Below, piece after piece: positions 38,440-49,134 of a stretch of DNA of 64,000 bases (the first letter of the stretch is position 1; every line of letters starts with the position of its first letter). The notes below the pieces were generated by a model. It saw only the letters and a list, made by a program, of their open reading frames with translations. It made no database searches and was not told the DNA's origin. This stretch comes from Aurantiochytrium sp. KH105 (lineage: Eukaryota > Sar > Bigyra > Thraustochytrida > Thraustochytriidae), in assembly GCA_003116975.1 (NCBI GenBank), contig BGKB01000146.1:124001-188000 (forward strand). Reading direction: 5' to 3'. A program made the position numbers and the translations under genes.

Positions 38440-41124
38440 CCACATCGTGCGCGTCTTCGGCCCCGCGTGAGTCGAGCTGCCTCGCTCCCTCCTCGGAGTT
38501 CCTTTTGCGCGACATGCCCCTCCGATTCCTCGCGCCTTTACGCTAAACCGCCAGCCAACATCGGCCGATGGCGGCGAAGCTCAAGTGATTGCCTGCACTG
38601 CATGGCCGACGACGCGCGAGGTGGTCTGGCGACTCGCGAGAGCGCCCAGCTCTCCCCCACGGGACCGCGCGTCGTACAAGTGAGGGGAACTAAAAACGAG
38701 GGGGAAAGAGCGAAAGACCGAGCAAGGACGCGCGAGATTTGATTTGCAGAATGAATGAATAAAGAAAGAACGCAAAAGCGGTTTCGACCAGCCAGCCAGG
38801 GCCGCGCCGGCTGTGTGCGAATGGCCAGCGAACGCGGTCGGGAAAATCCGTGCGTCGCGTGCGTAGCCGCGACGCACCCGCAAGGCACACACGTAGCGGG
38901 CCGCGGAGACAAAAGACAAGACAACGTCAGTCTAGTAAGCGAGTACAGAGCTCAACGGCCGGCCGGCCTTACATTGTTGGCCAGGTCGATGGTCTTCGGC
39001 CCACGCACTCTTGGCAATGATGGATGGCTGCCGTGAAAGGCCTCGCGGGCCGTCGTCCGCGAGTTGACGAGGCGACCAATTCGCATTTTGAGGTCGCCAT
39101 TTTGAGGTCGACGAACGGTGCGGCCAGCGCCATCATCTGTTGCTGCGGCATCGCAAAAGTTGTCCAGAGATCGATCCAGCAACCAGTGACAATGGATGCC
39201 GATCGACCCTCTGCTTTTCCGCCGCCCGCGCGCCCGCCACCGGTGGCGTGGTGGATTGTTGTCGGTGGGCTCGTTCGCGCGCGAGAGTTTCTTCTTCTCC
39301 TGTGCCAGTTCGACGCGCGGCGCCCGCAGCAGCAGCTAAAAAGGCGCACGTCGATCGCTGTGGAGTAAGAGCAAGTCTAGACCAGACTCACTTTCGGAAC
39401 TTGTCGCGACGGCAGCCACACTTCGAGTCCGGCTAGTCTCCCTCTCCAGCCTCCGGCCCTGGCATACATGACGCGATCGATCGATACATGGCGAGCGATG
39501 GATGGCCAAGGATGAATCGGGAATGGCAGCCACCACCATTGGAGCAGCCATAGGAGCTGGCTGCCGCCCGACGGCGCTAGCGCATCGACGACAAGCACTC
39601 GCAGCGGGCCGCCAGCATCGTGTTGCTGGTGCGTGCAGTGATTCGGAGACCCACTGCGGCCGATTGCTGCATTGTAAGTTGTTATCGGTGGTGCCCGAGA
39701 AAGCGCGCGTTCAACAAGCCATGGCCAGTGGCAGGTTGAAGACGGCCTTCGCGCGTGCCGTGATGCACGAGACCATGGAGGAAGGAAAACTACAATCACG
39801 AGCGGCAGGCGCGGCAGCGGCACGTGATGGCAGGGAAACTAAGAGGGCGAGAGTACAGCGGCCAGTGGCCGCACGCGATGCTGTGCGGCGCGTCGCGGCG
39901 CGGCCCTGACCGACGGCAGACTTGCGCCTGGGAAGCCTGGACGGCGACGCCGGCCTGCGGCCGATCACTTCTCAACCCCGTCAGGCACCACTGCCCGAAC
40001 ATGCGCTTCAAGCGAGGCCGCAGACCTTCAAAGCGCGGGTCACCCGCCTTGGCTGGCGGTCTTTTGTGCTCTTGGAGCGGCACAGGCAGTTTGTGTTGCC
40101 GAGTTGCCTTGCCATGCAGTGCCTTGTCAATCAATCACCAACCAGATTCAAGTTGCCCTGACTTCCTTGGTCAGCGTAGCCCAAATAATCATCACTGGTG
40201 CTATACACCGTAGCCTACTTATACCTATGGCCGCGAAGGGAACCTAGTGCTAGCAAACAAAGCCCGTTCGTGTCCGGGCCCGAGGTCGGAGCAGTGGCCC
40301 GTGCAGGCAGGACACGACGCTTTGCGGACGAAGAAGCGGCCAACCAGCCACGGCCGGCCAGGCCGCACCGCTTGAGGGCCGGCCAGGCCGTCGACTTCTT
40401 TCCCCAGCCAGCTCAGCTCAGGTCTTGCGGCACGTGCAGAAACGACGAGGAGGAGATGGGCGCCGTGCCGAACCCGCGCAAGCCGAGGCGAGGCGAGGCT
40501 CCTCGGCACTTCGCCCGCGAACTTGACGGCATCTTGTCCCCAGCCAGCTGCAGCCAGAGCTTGCTCGCTTGGTTGTTTGCTTGCTTGCTTGCTTGGCCCG
40601 TGAATAAGAGCTTGCTTGTTGCTTTGCTTGCCTTCGCTTGGGATTTGGGATAAGAGTGAAAGAAAAAAATAAAAGAAATAAAAGAGTCACTTGTGATGGA
40701 TGGCCCGGCTGCCCCGATGTGGCGTTCGCTCCTCGTCCCAGCCCCAGCCTCCGCCTCGCCAGCCTTCTCGGCCCCGCGCTCCTTGCTCCGCGCCGTCGCT
40801 CGCGGCCGCAGGCACGCAGCAAGGGAAGCCTTCCTCCCTCGCGCGCGTCGCCGGGCGCGCCTTGCCTTGGCTTGGCTTGGCGACGGGCGCGACGTGCAAG
40901 TGTGGTGGAGGCAGACCTTTCTTGCTTTCTTACACAACTCGGCACATCAACATGGCGGCAATAGGCAGTGGCACGCCAGACCACCTACCACCACTTTTTA
41001 GGTGCGGCGCGGCACGTGACGGAGAAAAGCTCCTCCAAGCCCTCGTGCCTCGCCTTGCGCTCCAGGCCTTGGCGAGGGCGAGCAAACCTTGTTCGACGCG
41101 CTCGCTCGCTCGCACGCGCGCACG

Positions 41125-44034
41125 ATGACGGCCCTCGCGCCCTACGACGGCGACAGCGGCGACCTGGAGCGCGCGGAAAAGGGCGCACGCGGCAGGGGGG
41201 CGCGATGCGGCTGCGGCAATGTGAGCAAGCTGCAACTCGCGCTACTGGCCGCAGTGGCGGCCGTGGTGGCCCTGGGCGCCACGCTCGCCTTTGTGCTGAC
41301 GAGGAGTGACGCCTGCGGCCTCGACAGCATGTCGGACGCGACGCAGGTGGAATGTGCGGCGCCCTCAGAAGAGGCCTATACAATGGCCCACCTTGTCCAG
41401 GACTGGGACAGTCTCGACGTCGTCTTTCCCACGCGGGGGCAGCCCGCGCGGAGTCTCACCACCTCTCTCTCCGCGCGCTTTGAAAATGACACGTATGCCT
41501 TTCAGGTCAAGTCCACGGCATATGGAGACGCAGTCAACTTGCCCATTACCATCTGGATTGACGTCGACCTCGACGAGACCACCACCATGGTCGCTGCCAA
41601 CTGGACAGAAAATGTCGTGATCCCCGACGGGGCCGACCTAGCCATCGTCTTGGACGAAGACTTCGCCAAGGTGTACACGGATGTGTCGGCCTCTGACCCC
41701 GTGCTTCAAATCACCAGCGCAGAAACCCTCGTGGCGGTCACAAACGCGAACTCGAACCTCGACCTCGCTGTCGGGGTCAACGATGGAGAAACGGCTACTG
41801 TTGGCATCACCGCAAGCGCCGTCGCCAACCTTACCGGCGTGGAGAACATCGAGGATCTCATGATCAAGTTTCAAGACAGCACCAACAACGCGCAGGAGGG
41901 CCTTGACGCTTGGCTCCTCTTTGCCACAGACGACCTCCAACGCAACCCGCCCGCATGTGCGGATCGTCGCTCAGGCATGGTGCGGGGCGCTGTTGTCTTT
42001 TCAGAGACGGCGCAGGCTCGCTTCTACAACGACAAGAGCTATAACATGCTCTTTATGTCCATGCAGAATCAATTCATGCAAGCAGGCTTTCCCATCAGTC
42101 TCATCTACGACACCGACCTTACCGAAGAGGCGTGGATGTGCGACTTCAGCGTCATCATCATCCCCTACATGAACTATGTATCGCCGGCGCGCGCACCTGC
42201 GCTCCGTAAGGTCTTGACGCGTCTTGTGCATCGCCACGGCGTCTCGCTCGTGCTGGCGAACGAGTTCATGACTGCCAGTTCCGAAACGGACGTGTCCCTC
42301 CCCGCAGGAGGCGTAAATACCCTGCGCCTGCTCTCGGGTATTTCCGTTTCGTCTTTTCAGCTCGCCTCGGAAGTTGTCGTCCGCGCAAGCAGCGCCTCCA
42401 CGGCCTCGGGCGCTGCCTTTGCGGATCTCGAGGACAACAAAGTCATCGTCAACAGCACCGTGAATACGGGCTTCTCCCCATATCTGAACGTTTATTCCCA
42501 GGCCTCTGACATGTCGGGCTTTGAGATCACAGAACTGGCGCGCGCCGATCTTACCAATACAGCTGGAGCTCAGGCTTCCTTTGCGCCCATTCTCGCCTCT
42601 CGTCTCCTCAATGCTCCCGAAGCCGGCCGCGTCATCCATCTCGCCTCCATTGACCTCCTCGCTGATTTCGATCTTGGTTGGAGACTCATTCGTTGGGCCG
42701 CGCAAACGCACGACACCGTTGTCAACGGCCCGCACGCATACCTTCAACTCACCCGGCATGACTCCATTTTTGTCGTGCGCTGGGACTGTGATCTCACCTC
42801 CTTTTTAACTGCAGCACCCACTGTATATCCGACCATGCAGTCGCGCTTCATTGACAAATGGCGAGAGGAGTGGGACATGGTTGCATCGTACTACATCAAC
42901 CTCGGAAACAACTTGACGATTCAACGTGGGACCAACTGGACCTTTGCCAAGCCTCTTTATACCAATTGGATTGAGGATGGCAACGAACTCGGTTCCCACT
43001 CCTTTACGCACCCGCTCTATGTGAACAACCTTAACGCAACGCAGCTCGATTACGAGTTTGGCCTCTCCAACCAGTACATTTCCGGCAATATGTCTCTCGA
43101 CCGTATTGGCGCCGCGCAGCCAGGCAATCCGTTGAACTTGGCTTCGGATACTGCAATGGAAAAGTATTATAGCTCAACCTATTTTTCCACCTCCGTCAGC
43201 AAGTCTGGTGCCGGATACGAGGGCGCCTTTGGATTCATGACGCCTCTTAGCAAAATGGTCCTCATGGCACCCAATCTCTCCTTCGATTTTACCTTTATCG
43301 AGTACAAGCACCTCACCACCACGCAGGCCGAGGCTGCCTGGCTCCAAGAGTTTGACCTCGCCACTCGTTTTGCCAATCGTCCCATCATCCACGCCGGTGT
43401 CCACCCTTATGCCGTCGTGAGCTACACGTACAACAGCACCAAACAGGTCATGGAGCTTGACTCGGGTCTGTACAGCTCGGCAATGTTCGAGTCGCTCTTT
43501 GGGACCGCGCACGCGAGCAATACCGAGTTTCTTCCGCTCATGACGCTCAACGACCGCATTCGCTCCTACAAGTCGGCCTGGTTCCGCGTGGTGCAGCTCA
43601 ACGGAAGTGCCCTGCAGGTCATTGTCTCTTCAGATGATGATTCGACTGAGGGCTTTGGCGCCTTTGCGCTTACCATGCCGGACCCGGCTCTTCGCATTGT
43701 CTCCGTCGATAACTGGTACGCTTACTCGGCGAGAGATGTCTTTCTTCCGAAGGCTGGTGGAAGTTTTATCATTCGCACTGGGGCGCTTTCTGCATCGCCC
43801 CTCGCGTGCACGCGCATTACTGAGATGAGCATGCGCGTCAAGCTCGAGTCGTTGGCCGGTGACTGCAGCTCGCTGACCGCAACTTTGCAAGGACCTGGCA
43901 AGGTTCGCATCGATCTTGCTGGAGATTCCTCCAGCTACACCATTTCAGGCGCCACCGTCGCCCTTGATGCCACCTCTTATGTGGAGCTCACGCTCGTAAA
44001 AGGATCCCAGACAGTAACTGTTTCTGTAGCATAA
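41125..44034 (+). CDS. Membrane-anchored Agd3-like polysaccharide deacetylase, paralogue 2
   Basis: 969 residues from ATG at 41125 (MTALAPYDGD). A 30-residue basic cytoplasmic tail precedes one membrane helix at about residues 36-58 (LALLAAVAAVVALGATLAFVL), so this is a type II membrane protein without cleavable signal. The large lumenal/extracellular part is collinear with paralogue 1: FMSMQ(N/G)Q segment, metal-site motifs WDCD near residue 553 and HSFTHP near 624, SRLA/DRIGAAQPG segment and C-terminal beta domain. Several N-x-[ST] sites suggest N-glycosylation. It may act in the Golgi or at the plasma membrane on the polymer that the secreted paralogue processes outside (inference). Confidence 0.85.
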   Translation: MTALAPYDGDSGDLERAEKGARGRGARCGCGNVSKLQLALLAAVAAVVALGATLAFVLTRSDACGLDSMSDATQVECAAPSEEAYTMAHLVQDWDSLDVVFPTRGQPARSLTTSLSARFENDTYAFQVKSTAYGDAVNLPITIWIDVDLDETTTMVAANWTENVVIPDGADLAIVLDEDFAKVYTDVSASDPVLQITSAETLVAVTNANSNLDLAVGVNDGETATVGITASAVANLTGVENIEDLMIKFQDSTNNAQEGLDAWLLFATDDLQRNPPACADRRSGMVRGAVVFSETAQARFYNDKSYNMLFMSMQNQFMQAGFPISLIYDTDLTEEAWMCDFSVIIIPYMNYVSPARAPALRKVLTRLVHRHGVSLVLANEFMTASSETDVSLPAGGVNTLRLLSGISVSSFQLASEVVVRASSASTASGAAFADLEDNKVIVNSTVNTGFSPYLNVYSQASDMSGFEITELARADLTNTAGAQASFAPILASRLLNAPEAGRVIHLASIDLLADFDLGWRLIRWAAQTHDTVVNGPHAYLQLTRHDSIFVVRWDCDLTSFLTAAPTVYPTMQSRFIDKWREEWDMVASYYINLGNNLTIQRGTNWTFAKPLYTNWIEDGNELGSHSFTHPLYVNNLNATQLDYEFGLSNQYISGNMSLDRIGAAQPGNPLNLASDTAMEKYYSSTYFSTSVSKSGAGYEGAFGFMTPLSKMVLMAPNLSFDFTFIEYKHLTTTQAEAAWLQEFDLATRFANRPIIHAGVHPYAVVSYTYNSTKQVMELDSGLYSSAMFESLFGTAHASNTEFLPLMTLNDRIRSYKSAWFRVVQLNGSALQVIVSSDDDSTEGFGAFALTMPDPALRIVSVDNWYAYSARDVFLPKAGGSFIIRTGALSASPLACTRITEMSMRVKLESLAGDCSSLTATLQGPGKVRIDLAGDSSSYTISGATVALDATSYVELTLVKGSQTVTVSVA

Positions 44035-44127
44035 GCTTGAAAGATAAATCTCATTTTGTTGACCAAACCAAGCAAGCATCCATGTGACACGGGGAAAGTA
44101 AAAAGTCTTGGATCTTTTCATGTTCGC

Positions 44128-44165
<38 letters not shown>

Positions 44166-44407
44166 GCACAGTGAGACATCGCTGTGGGACAGCGAGAGTT
44201 GCTCGCACAAGTATAAAGAGAGTTTGTCGCTCATACAATGTATACTTTCCATCGAAAGCTTGTCGCTCATGCATGCAAAATTTTTCATTCTTTGTATGTT
44301 TTAGAAGGAAGAAATCGCTCACATGCTCGCTCTCGCTTGTAGAAACGACACAAATGGTTTTTTCTTTCATTGCTCTGATTTCTCTACCCGCGCGCTCGTA
44401 AATCACA
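44035..44407. other. 3' intergenic between convergent genes, with CTG repeat
   Basis: 373 AT-richer bases between the stops of deacetylase 2 and RFC5. They contain the CTG/GCT repeat listed separately and a short duplicated 'agcttgtcgctcat'-like segment near 44220-44270. No gene. Confidence 0.5.
44127..44163. repeat. (CTG) triplet repeat, about 12 units
   Basis: A pure GCT/CTG run in the presumed 3' UTR of the deacetylase 2 gene (sense orientation CUG). Confidence 0.95.
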
Positions 44408-45553
44408 TCAAGCAGCATTGGAAATTTCCATTGCTGCCGAAGATGAAGATGATGACGACCCTGCAGCAGCAGCAGCAACACCATCCTGCATTTGGCGTCG
44501 GGAAATGAAAAAGGCTCCAACGAGAGCTCCGAGCTGGAGCGTCTCCGAGGTGCCCGATGCAAGATTGTACTCAATTTCTGCCATGTGCTTCAAAAGTTGT
44601 ACTCGTGTCGACGGGGCAAACTTTACTTTTTTGAGGTCCTCATGAAGCGCCTGCAAAATGTCCACCAGGGCGAGCCCCTTCGTGACCTGCAGATCTCTCA
44701 CGGTCTGAAAGGCCTCCGACACGGACTCGCTAAACAGAGCGCTTCGACACGCAAGAATATCAGCCGCCGTGGGTTTGCCTGTGCACCGGTACACGGCTGC
44801 CTCGTCAACCTTGCGATTGTTGGCGAGAGAGCTGGACTGCAGAATATTCAAGACCTTGCGCATGTCACCCTCGCCTAGCTTGAGCACAGCATCGAGCCCT
44901 GCCTCCGTGACCTCGAGCTCTTCCTTTGCGATGATCTCCTTGACGCGTCCAACAACAAGCTGCGTTTTCAACGGCGCAAAGCGAAAGCGAGTGCAACGCG
45001 ATTGCAAGGCGGGGATGATCTTGCTCGCATAGTTACAAATAATGCAGAAGCGCGCGTTGCTTGCGTATTTCTCAATGACGCGGCGCAATGCCATCTGCGC
45101 GTCCTTGGTCATGTTGTCTGCCTCATCGAGAATGACCAACTTGATGCCGGTGGAAAAGAGCTTGCGCGTTCCTGCAAAGTTGGAGATCTCGTTCCGCACA
45201 GTATCAATGCCGCGAGCATCGGACGCGTTCATTTCCAGAACCATGGACCGCATGCTCGATCCGTACATTTCGCGCGCCACGGCCAAAATCGTCGAAGTCT
45301 TTCCTGTGCCGGGTGGGCCGTAGAACAAAAGATGTGGCAGCCGGTTGGCGTCCACGAGTTTACGAATTGTCGCCACGATCTCGTCGTGCGCGACCAGGTC
45401 CTCCAATTTTTGCGGCCTGTACTTTTCGATCCATGGCAATGCCTCCGTTTCTTCCTGCAGCTTATCCGCCATGCTCCGGCCCTTTCCCATCGTCACCGCC
45501 GCCGAAGAAGAAGAAGACGACGACGACGACGAAGAAGAAGAAGACGAAGCCAT
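44408..45553 (-). CDS. RFC5: Replication factor C small subunit, human RFC5 / yeast Rfc3 type
   Basis: 381 residues from ATG at 45553; a poly-Ser N-terminal extension precedes the conserved start LPWIEKYRPQKLEDL. AAA+ landmarks: Walker A GPPGTGKT near residue 77-84, Walker B DEAD near 142-145, the RFC-specific SRC arginine-finger motif (QSRCTRFRF) near 183, and a C-terminal collar domain. LPWIEKYRP and the following AHDEIVATIRKLVDANRLPHLLFYG best fit the RFC5/Rfc3 subunit among the small subunits. It forms part of the five-subunit clamp loader that places PCNA at primer ends. A Ser/Ala-rich C-terminal tail is unusual. It is convergent with deacetylase 2. Confidence 0.93.
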   Translation of the reverse strand: MASSSSSSSSSSSSSSSAAVTMGKGRSMADKLQEETEALPWIEKYRPQKLEDLVAHDEIVATIRKLVDANRLPHLLFYGPPGTGKTSTILAVAREMYGSSMRSMVLEMNASDARGIDTVRNEISNFAGTRKLFSTGIKLVILDEADNMTKDAQMALRRVIEKYASNARFCIICNYASKIIPALQSRCTRFRFAPLKTQLVVGRVKEIIAKEELEVTEAGLDAVLKLGEGDMRKVLNILQSSSLANNRKVDEAAVYRCTGKPTAADILACRSALFSESVSEAFQTVRDLQVTKGLALVDILQALHEDLKKVKFAPSTRVQLLKHMAEIEYNLASGTSETLQLGALVGAFFISRRQMQDGVAAAAAGSSSSSSSAAMEISNAA

Positions 45554-46232
45554 GGCAGATCTAACGAAGCTACTCTTTCCCGTTCGCTCGTTCACGCAAG
45601 AGAATCGCTCGCTGTCTGCCTCGACTGCCTGCTTGCCTGTCTGCCTCTACCGACGCGGCGCCGCTCACGATCGCGTGACCCGCGCACGTTTTCTCGTTTG
45701 CTGGACAGACAAGTGCTCTGTCTCCCAAGGGCAAGCGGCCAGGCAGGCGGTCGTTAGGTTGTGGTTGTAGGCCTAGGCCAAACCCCAAAAATATTTTTTT
45801 TAATCCGGCCACGGGCAAGGGCAATGAATGGGCGGGCTATTGCATGGCAAGAAGTTTCAAGTTCAACTTGGGCCTGGTAGGCCCCGGCAAAATGTCAGGC
45901 TCCGGCAAAAATGTCAGGCTCACGCAAGAAGGTCGCAAAAATAGAAACGTAAATTCTACTTGATTTCTCCCTTCTTTTGAGATAAAGTCTTGGTCTATGA
46001 AAGCAAAAGTAAAGTTTTCAAGTCCATGCAAGCAACACTAAAGTTTTCAGCTCCTTAGACGGTGCAACGCAGCGACCTTTCTCAAAATGGTGTTGGGCGC
46101 ATACCCTTTAGGCGGGCTATTCCTGAGAATTATAAAATTAATGCTGCTCGCCTGTTTCGACACCGCCAAAACCAAAGATTGAACTTTTCTTTCCATGCCG
46201 CTGACAAGCGGGAAAAAAAATTACGAGACAGT
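45554..46232. other. Intergenic; promoter of RFC5 and 3' UTR of the CBS gene
   Basis: About 680 bp. It holds a direct repeat of CCGGCAAAATGTCAGGCTC-like units at about 45884-45921 and a second, shorter duplication (TAAAGTTTTCA) near 46009 and 46039. No gene. Confidence 0.5.
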
Positions 46233-47195
46233 TTATTCCTCGTCAGAGGTACAGAACTTGAACAGAATTCCACAGACATCCGTGAAGGAGATGACGCGCT
46301 GCGGCACCTGGTTTTCGTCCACGACGTAAAGATGATGCACATTGGTCGCGAGAAGCTTGGAAATAACCGCGTGAAGTTTGTCATTCTCGCCAGCCCCAAA
46401 GTACGGGAAAGCCTCCATGTCGGAACGTTCGCGCGCTTCTACAATGTACTTCCAGCAAGAAGTGATGAGGAGTGAGAAGCGTTTCTCCTGAAAGACGTAC
46501 TGGATGTCGCTCATACTGATGGACCCCGAGAGGACGTCTGTTGACGGGTCCACAACGGCAACAACAGAGTGGCGCGTTTGGTGCATGAGATGCATGGCCT
46601 CCAAAACGCTCTGCGACTTGTTTACGCTGCGAACGGGGCTATGGCCCATTTCGAGTTCAGACACGGTCGAACTCAAGACATCATCATGGCGGCCCTGCAC
46701 GTTCATCATAATGTACTGAATCACGGCCGAGGGGGAGAGTACAGCGATGACGTCGCCGTTTTCATCGTCTTGCACGAGCGCGCGACGCAATCCCTTGTCA
46801 TGAAAAAGCTTGAGGGCTTCAACGAGAGTGGCGTTCTCGCTGATTAAGACCATTGGGTTGCGGGTGCTCAGGTCAATGGCCTCTGCCACAGGAACCCTGC
46901 CTAGCTCGTTCCAGACGTGTGCCGTGTTTGGGACGCTCCCGATCTTTTCCCAGTCCATCTGCAAGAGGTACGCCACGGCGTCGGAGAAGTCGACGAGGCC
47001 AATGCATTCGTCCTCATCATTAAAGACGGGGAGCGAGCTCACCCCGCTGTCCGCGAGCCGCGTGCACACGTCGAGCACCTTTTCTTGCTCCGTTGCGCGC
47101 ACGAGCGGGCGCCCCTCGTCCTCGTCGAGCTGCGGCTTGACCACGTCCTGCACCGTGGAGCTTTCCAAGATCGCCCTGACCACCTGGGACTCCAT
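46233..47195 (-). CDS. Four-CBS-domain protein, AMPK/SNF1 gamma-subunit-like
   Basis: 320 residues from ATG at 47195; the frame runs to 47309, but that codon is GTG. Four CBS motifs occur in tandem over the whole chain (two Bateman modules), as in yeast Snf4 (322 residues) and animal AMPK gamma. Examples are SSLPVFNDEDECIGLVDFSD, RALVQDDENGDVIAVLS and HSVVAVVDPSTDVLSGSISMSD. CBS pairs bind AMP/ADP/ATP and would report energy charge to the kinase. Other four-CBS proteins exist, and I did not verify the gamma-specific nucleotide-binding residues, so 'gamma-like' is the safe wording. It is on the same strand as RFC5 but separated by about 680 bp. Confidence 0.75.
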   Translation of the reverse strand: MESQVVRAILESSTVQDVVKPQLDEDEGRPLVRATEQEKVLDVCTRLADSGVSSLPVFNDEDECIGLVDFSDAVAYLLQMDWEKIGSVPNTAHVWNELGRVPVAEAIDLSTRNPMVLISENATLVEALKLFHDKGLRRALVQDDENGDVIAVLSPSAVIQYIMMNVQGRHDDVLSSTVSELEMGHSPVRSVNKSQSVLEAMHLMHQTRHSVVAVVDPSTDVLSGSISMSDIQYVFQEKRFSLLITSCWKYIVEARERSDMEAFPYFGAGENDKLHAVISKLLATNVHHLYVVDENQVPQRVISFTDVCGILFKFCTSDEE

Positions 47196-47844
47196 CCCGA
47201 CGATCAAAGGTGTCTTCCGCCGCGGAGCAGAGGGTCCGTTCGCGGGGCTCTCTCCGCGTCTCCTCGCTCGACTCGCGCCCGCGTCCGCGTCCCCCGCGCT
47301 CGCGCGCACGTGCGTGTTCTCCTCGCTGTTCGTATCTTGTCGCGTCTCGTCTCGACTCGTCTCGTCTCGCCGCTGCAGCCGCGACGACGCCGACGCGGCG
47401 GACGGACGCTCGCCCGGGCGGCCGCGCGCTCGCTGCGAGCCGGCGGGAGGCGGGCGGCGGCGAGCGTGGAGGCGCAGACGCGAGCCCGGCGGCGCGAGTC
47501 GGAGCAGCGGTTCGAGGACTGGTGTCGCCCGTGGCGCCCTTGCCTGCAGCAGCAGCGGCTCCTACTACGGCGGCGTGGCTGCGATAGTGGAGTGGCACTA
47601 GTATCTATAGTATACACCGCGCACACACTTGCTTGCTTGCTCGCACGCTCGCTTACTTCCACCGCCGCGCTGGCCGGGCGCGTGCCGCTCGCCGCCAGCC
47701 GCGCAGACGATCGAGGACGAGGCTAGCGTCGGGCGCCGGGATGGCCGCCGAGGAGAGGAGCCGCGGTCGCGGAAGAGCGAGAAGGAGTCTCCGAAGACAT
47801 GTGTGCGTGGCATGCAAGGCATGCGTGCTTGTTTGGCATGCATA

Positions 47845-47885
<41 letters not shown>

Positions 47886-49134
47886 GAGGGTCTTTCCTGC
47901 CGAGGAAGAGAGGGCTTGAAAGTATGCAGGCGGGCAGGACGCGGTCGGCGGGGAGGATATGGGCGCGGAGCGGAGGAAAAGCTCAAAGTCGGACGCAGCG
48001 ATGTAGATCGCATCCGCTATTGGAAAAAGTGGGCCGCTCTCCAAGTTATACGGTGCAGTATACGTATATACATGAGGGAAAGGGCCAAGAAGAGACGAGG
48101 GATCCAGAAGACGACTTGTTAGTGCTTGGTGCTGGGCAGGGCTGGCTGGTGCTACTGGTGAGGGTGGTCGTGGGGTCTGCCTTTGCATTTCTTTGCCATT
48201 TCTTTGCCAGATTGGCTGGCTGATGAAGCGGATGATCTGGCCGACTTTGAGCATTTTTCTGGATGGCAAAGTCCCATTGCTCCTGAATCTCGGTCCCTTC
48301 ACCTCGATCGCCTCCTGGCCTCGCAGAGAGAGGTTTGCGTCCCCCAGGTCCGACTTCAGGCGATGATTGCGCGAATGTCTCCAGCCTGCGCAGGTACCAC
48401 ACCCTCTGGCATGCTAGGAATTAATTAATCCCTGGTATTGGAGTGATGGACGGGCCGGGCCGGTCGAGTCGCTCTTCTACACCAATCAGCAGCAGCTGCA
48501 TGCAGCAAGCAGCACAGTGCATCCATCCCCGAGTCCTTGCTTTCCGTGCAGCAAGTGCAGCTGGGCCATTCATCCACGCCTCCATGAACGGCCTTACTGT
48601 TCGCTCAGACGACCGAGATGGACTCCGCCCGCACATGGATGCACATGGACGAGGAGAAGGAAGGCCCGTGCTTGCGACTCGACTCCATCGATGGTTGGTT
48701 GGTTTTGCGCCCGTAAAGGGTGTACAAAAACACCGTCCGCATTTTCTCAAGGTCTCGCAGACCCTGAAGAGAGGCCGAAGACGCGACGATCGCGAGCCCG
48801 GTCCGGCCCGGGCGCGGCCTCCGCCCTCGGCTCTCGCGCGATTCGCCGCCGCCGCCGCGCCCCCCCCTCCCCCCTCCCTTGCCTCGCGCGCGGCCTCCGC
48901 GGCCGGGCACGCACGCGCGTCGCGAGCGAGGTTCTTGTTCGACCTGGCGCCGCTGGGCGAGCTCGCCCGTTCAGAAGTGGACTCCGCCCTCTATCCCCCC
49001 TCGCTGAGCACAGGCACGCGCCCGCGAGGCACGAGGACAGAAGCAGAAGCAGGCCGCGCACCCACCCGGCGAGCAGGCTGCCAGCCGGCCCGCCAGACGA
49101 GCAGAAGACCCTCGCGTCGAAGAAGGAGAGCACA
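47196..49134. promoter_or_regulatory. 1.9-kb divergent upstream region
   Basis: Lies between the divergent starts of the CBS gene and the four-helix membrane protein. It has (CTCGT)-type repeats near 47345-47375 and a (GCTT) tract at 47848-47886. Frames here are repeat-driven or Arg-rich and not credible. Confidence 0.4.
47848..47886. repeat. (GCTT) tetranucleotide repeat
   Basis: About nine perfect units. Same repeat family as at the left end of the window. Confidence 0.95.

Larger units (their letters stand above)
36391..41124. other. 4.7-kb spacer between divergent deacetylase genes, no gene recognised
   Basis: Both deacetylase promoters should lie at its ends. The interior has only short chance-like frames. 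It is unusually rich in CGATCG palindromes (about ten between 37268 and 39482), and holds a long hairpin at 38338-38394, a G-run block at 38403-38439, a poly-A run (37216-37235) and GGCC-rich stretches near 40340-40400. I found no transposon ORF, terminal repeats or RNA gene, though a structured non-coding RNA cannot be excluded. Confidence 0.5.

Noticed and set aside
39024-39909. Frames of 114 and 135 codons in the deacetylase spacer
   Set aside because: Ala/Arg-rich, flanked by simple repeats, no domain or neighbour support; kept as non-coding.
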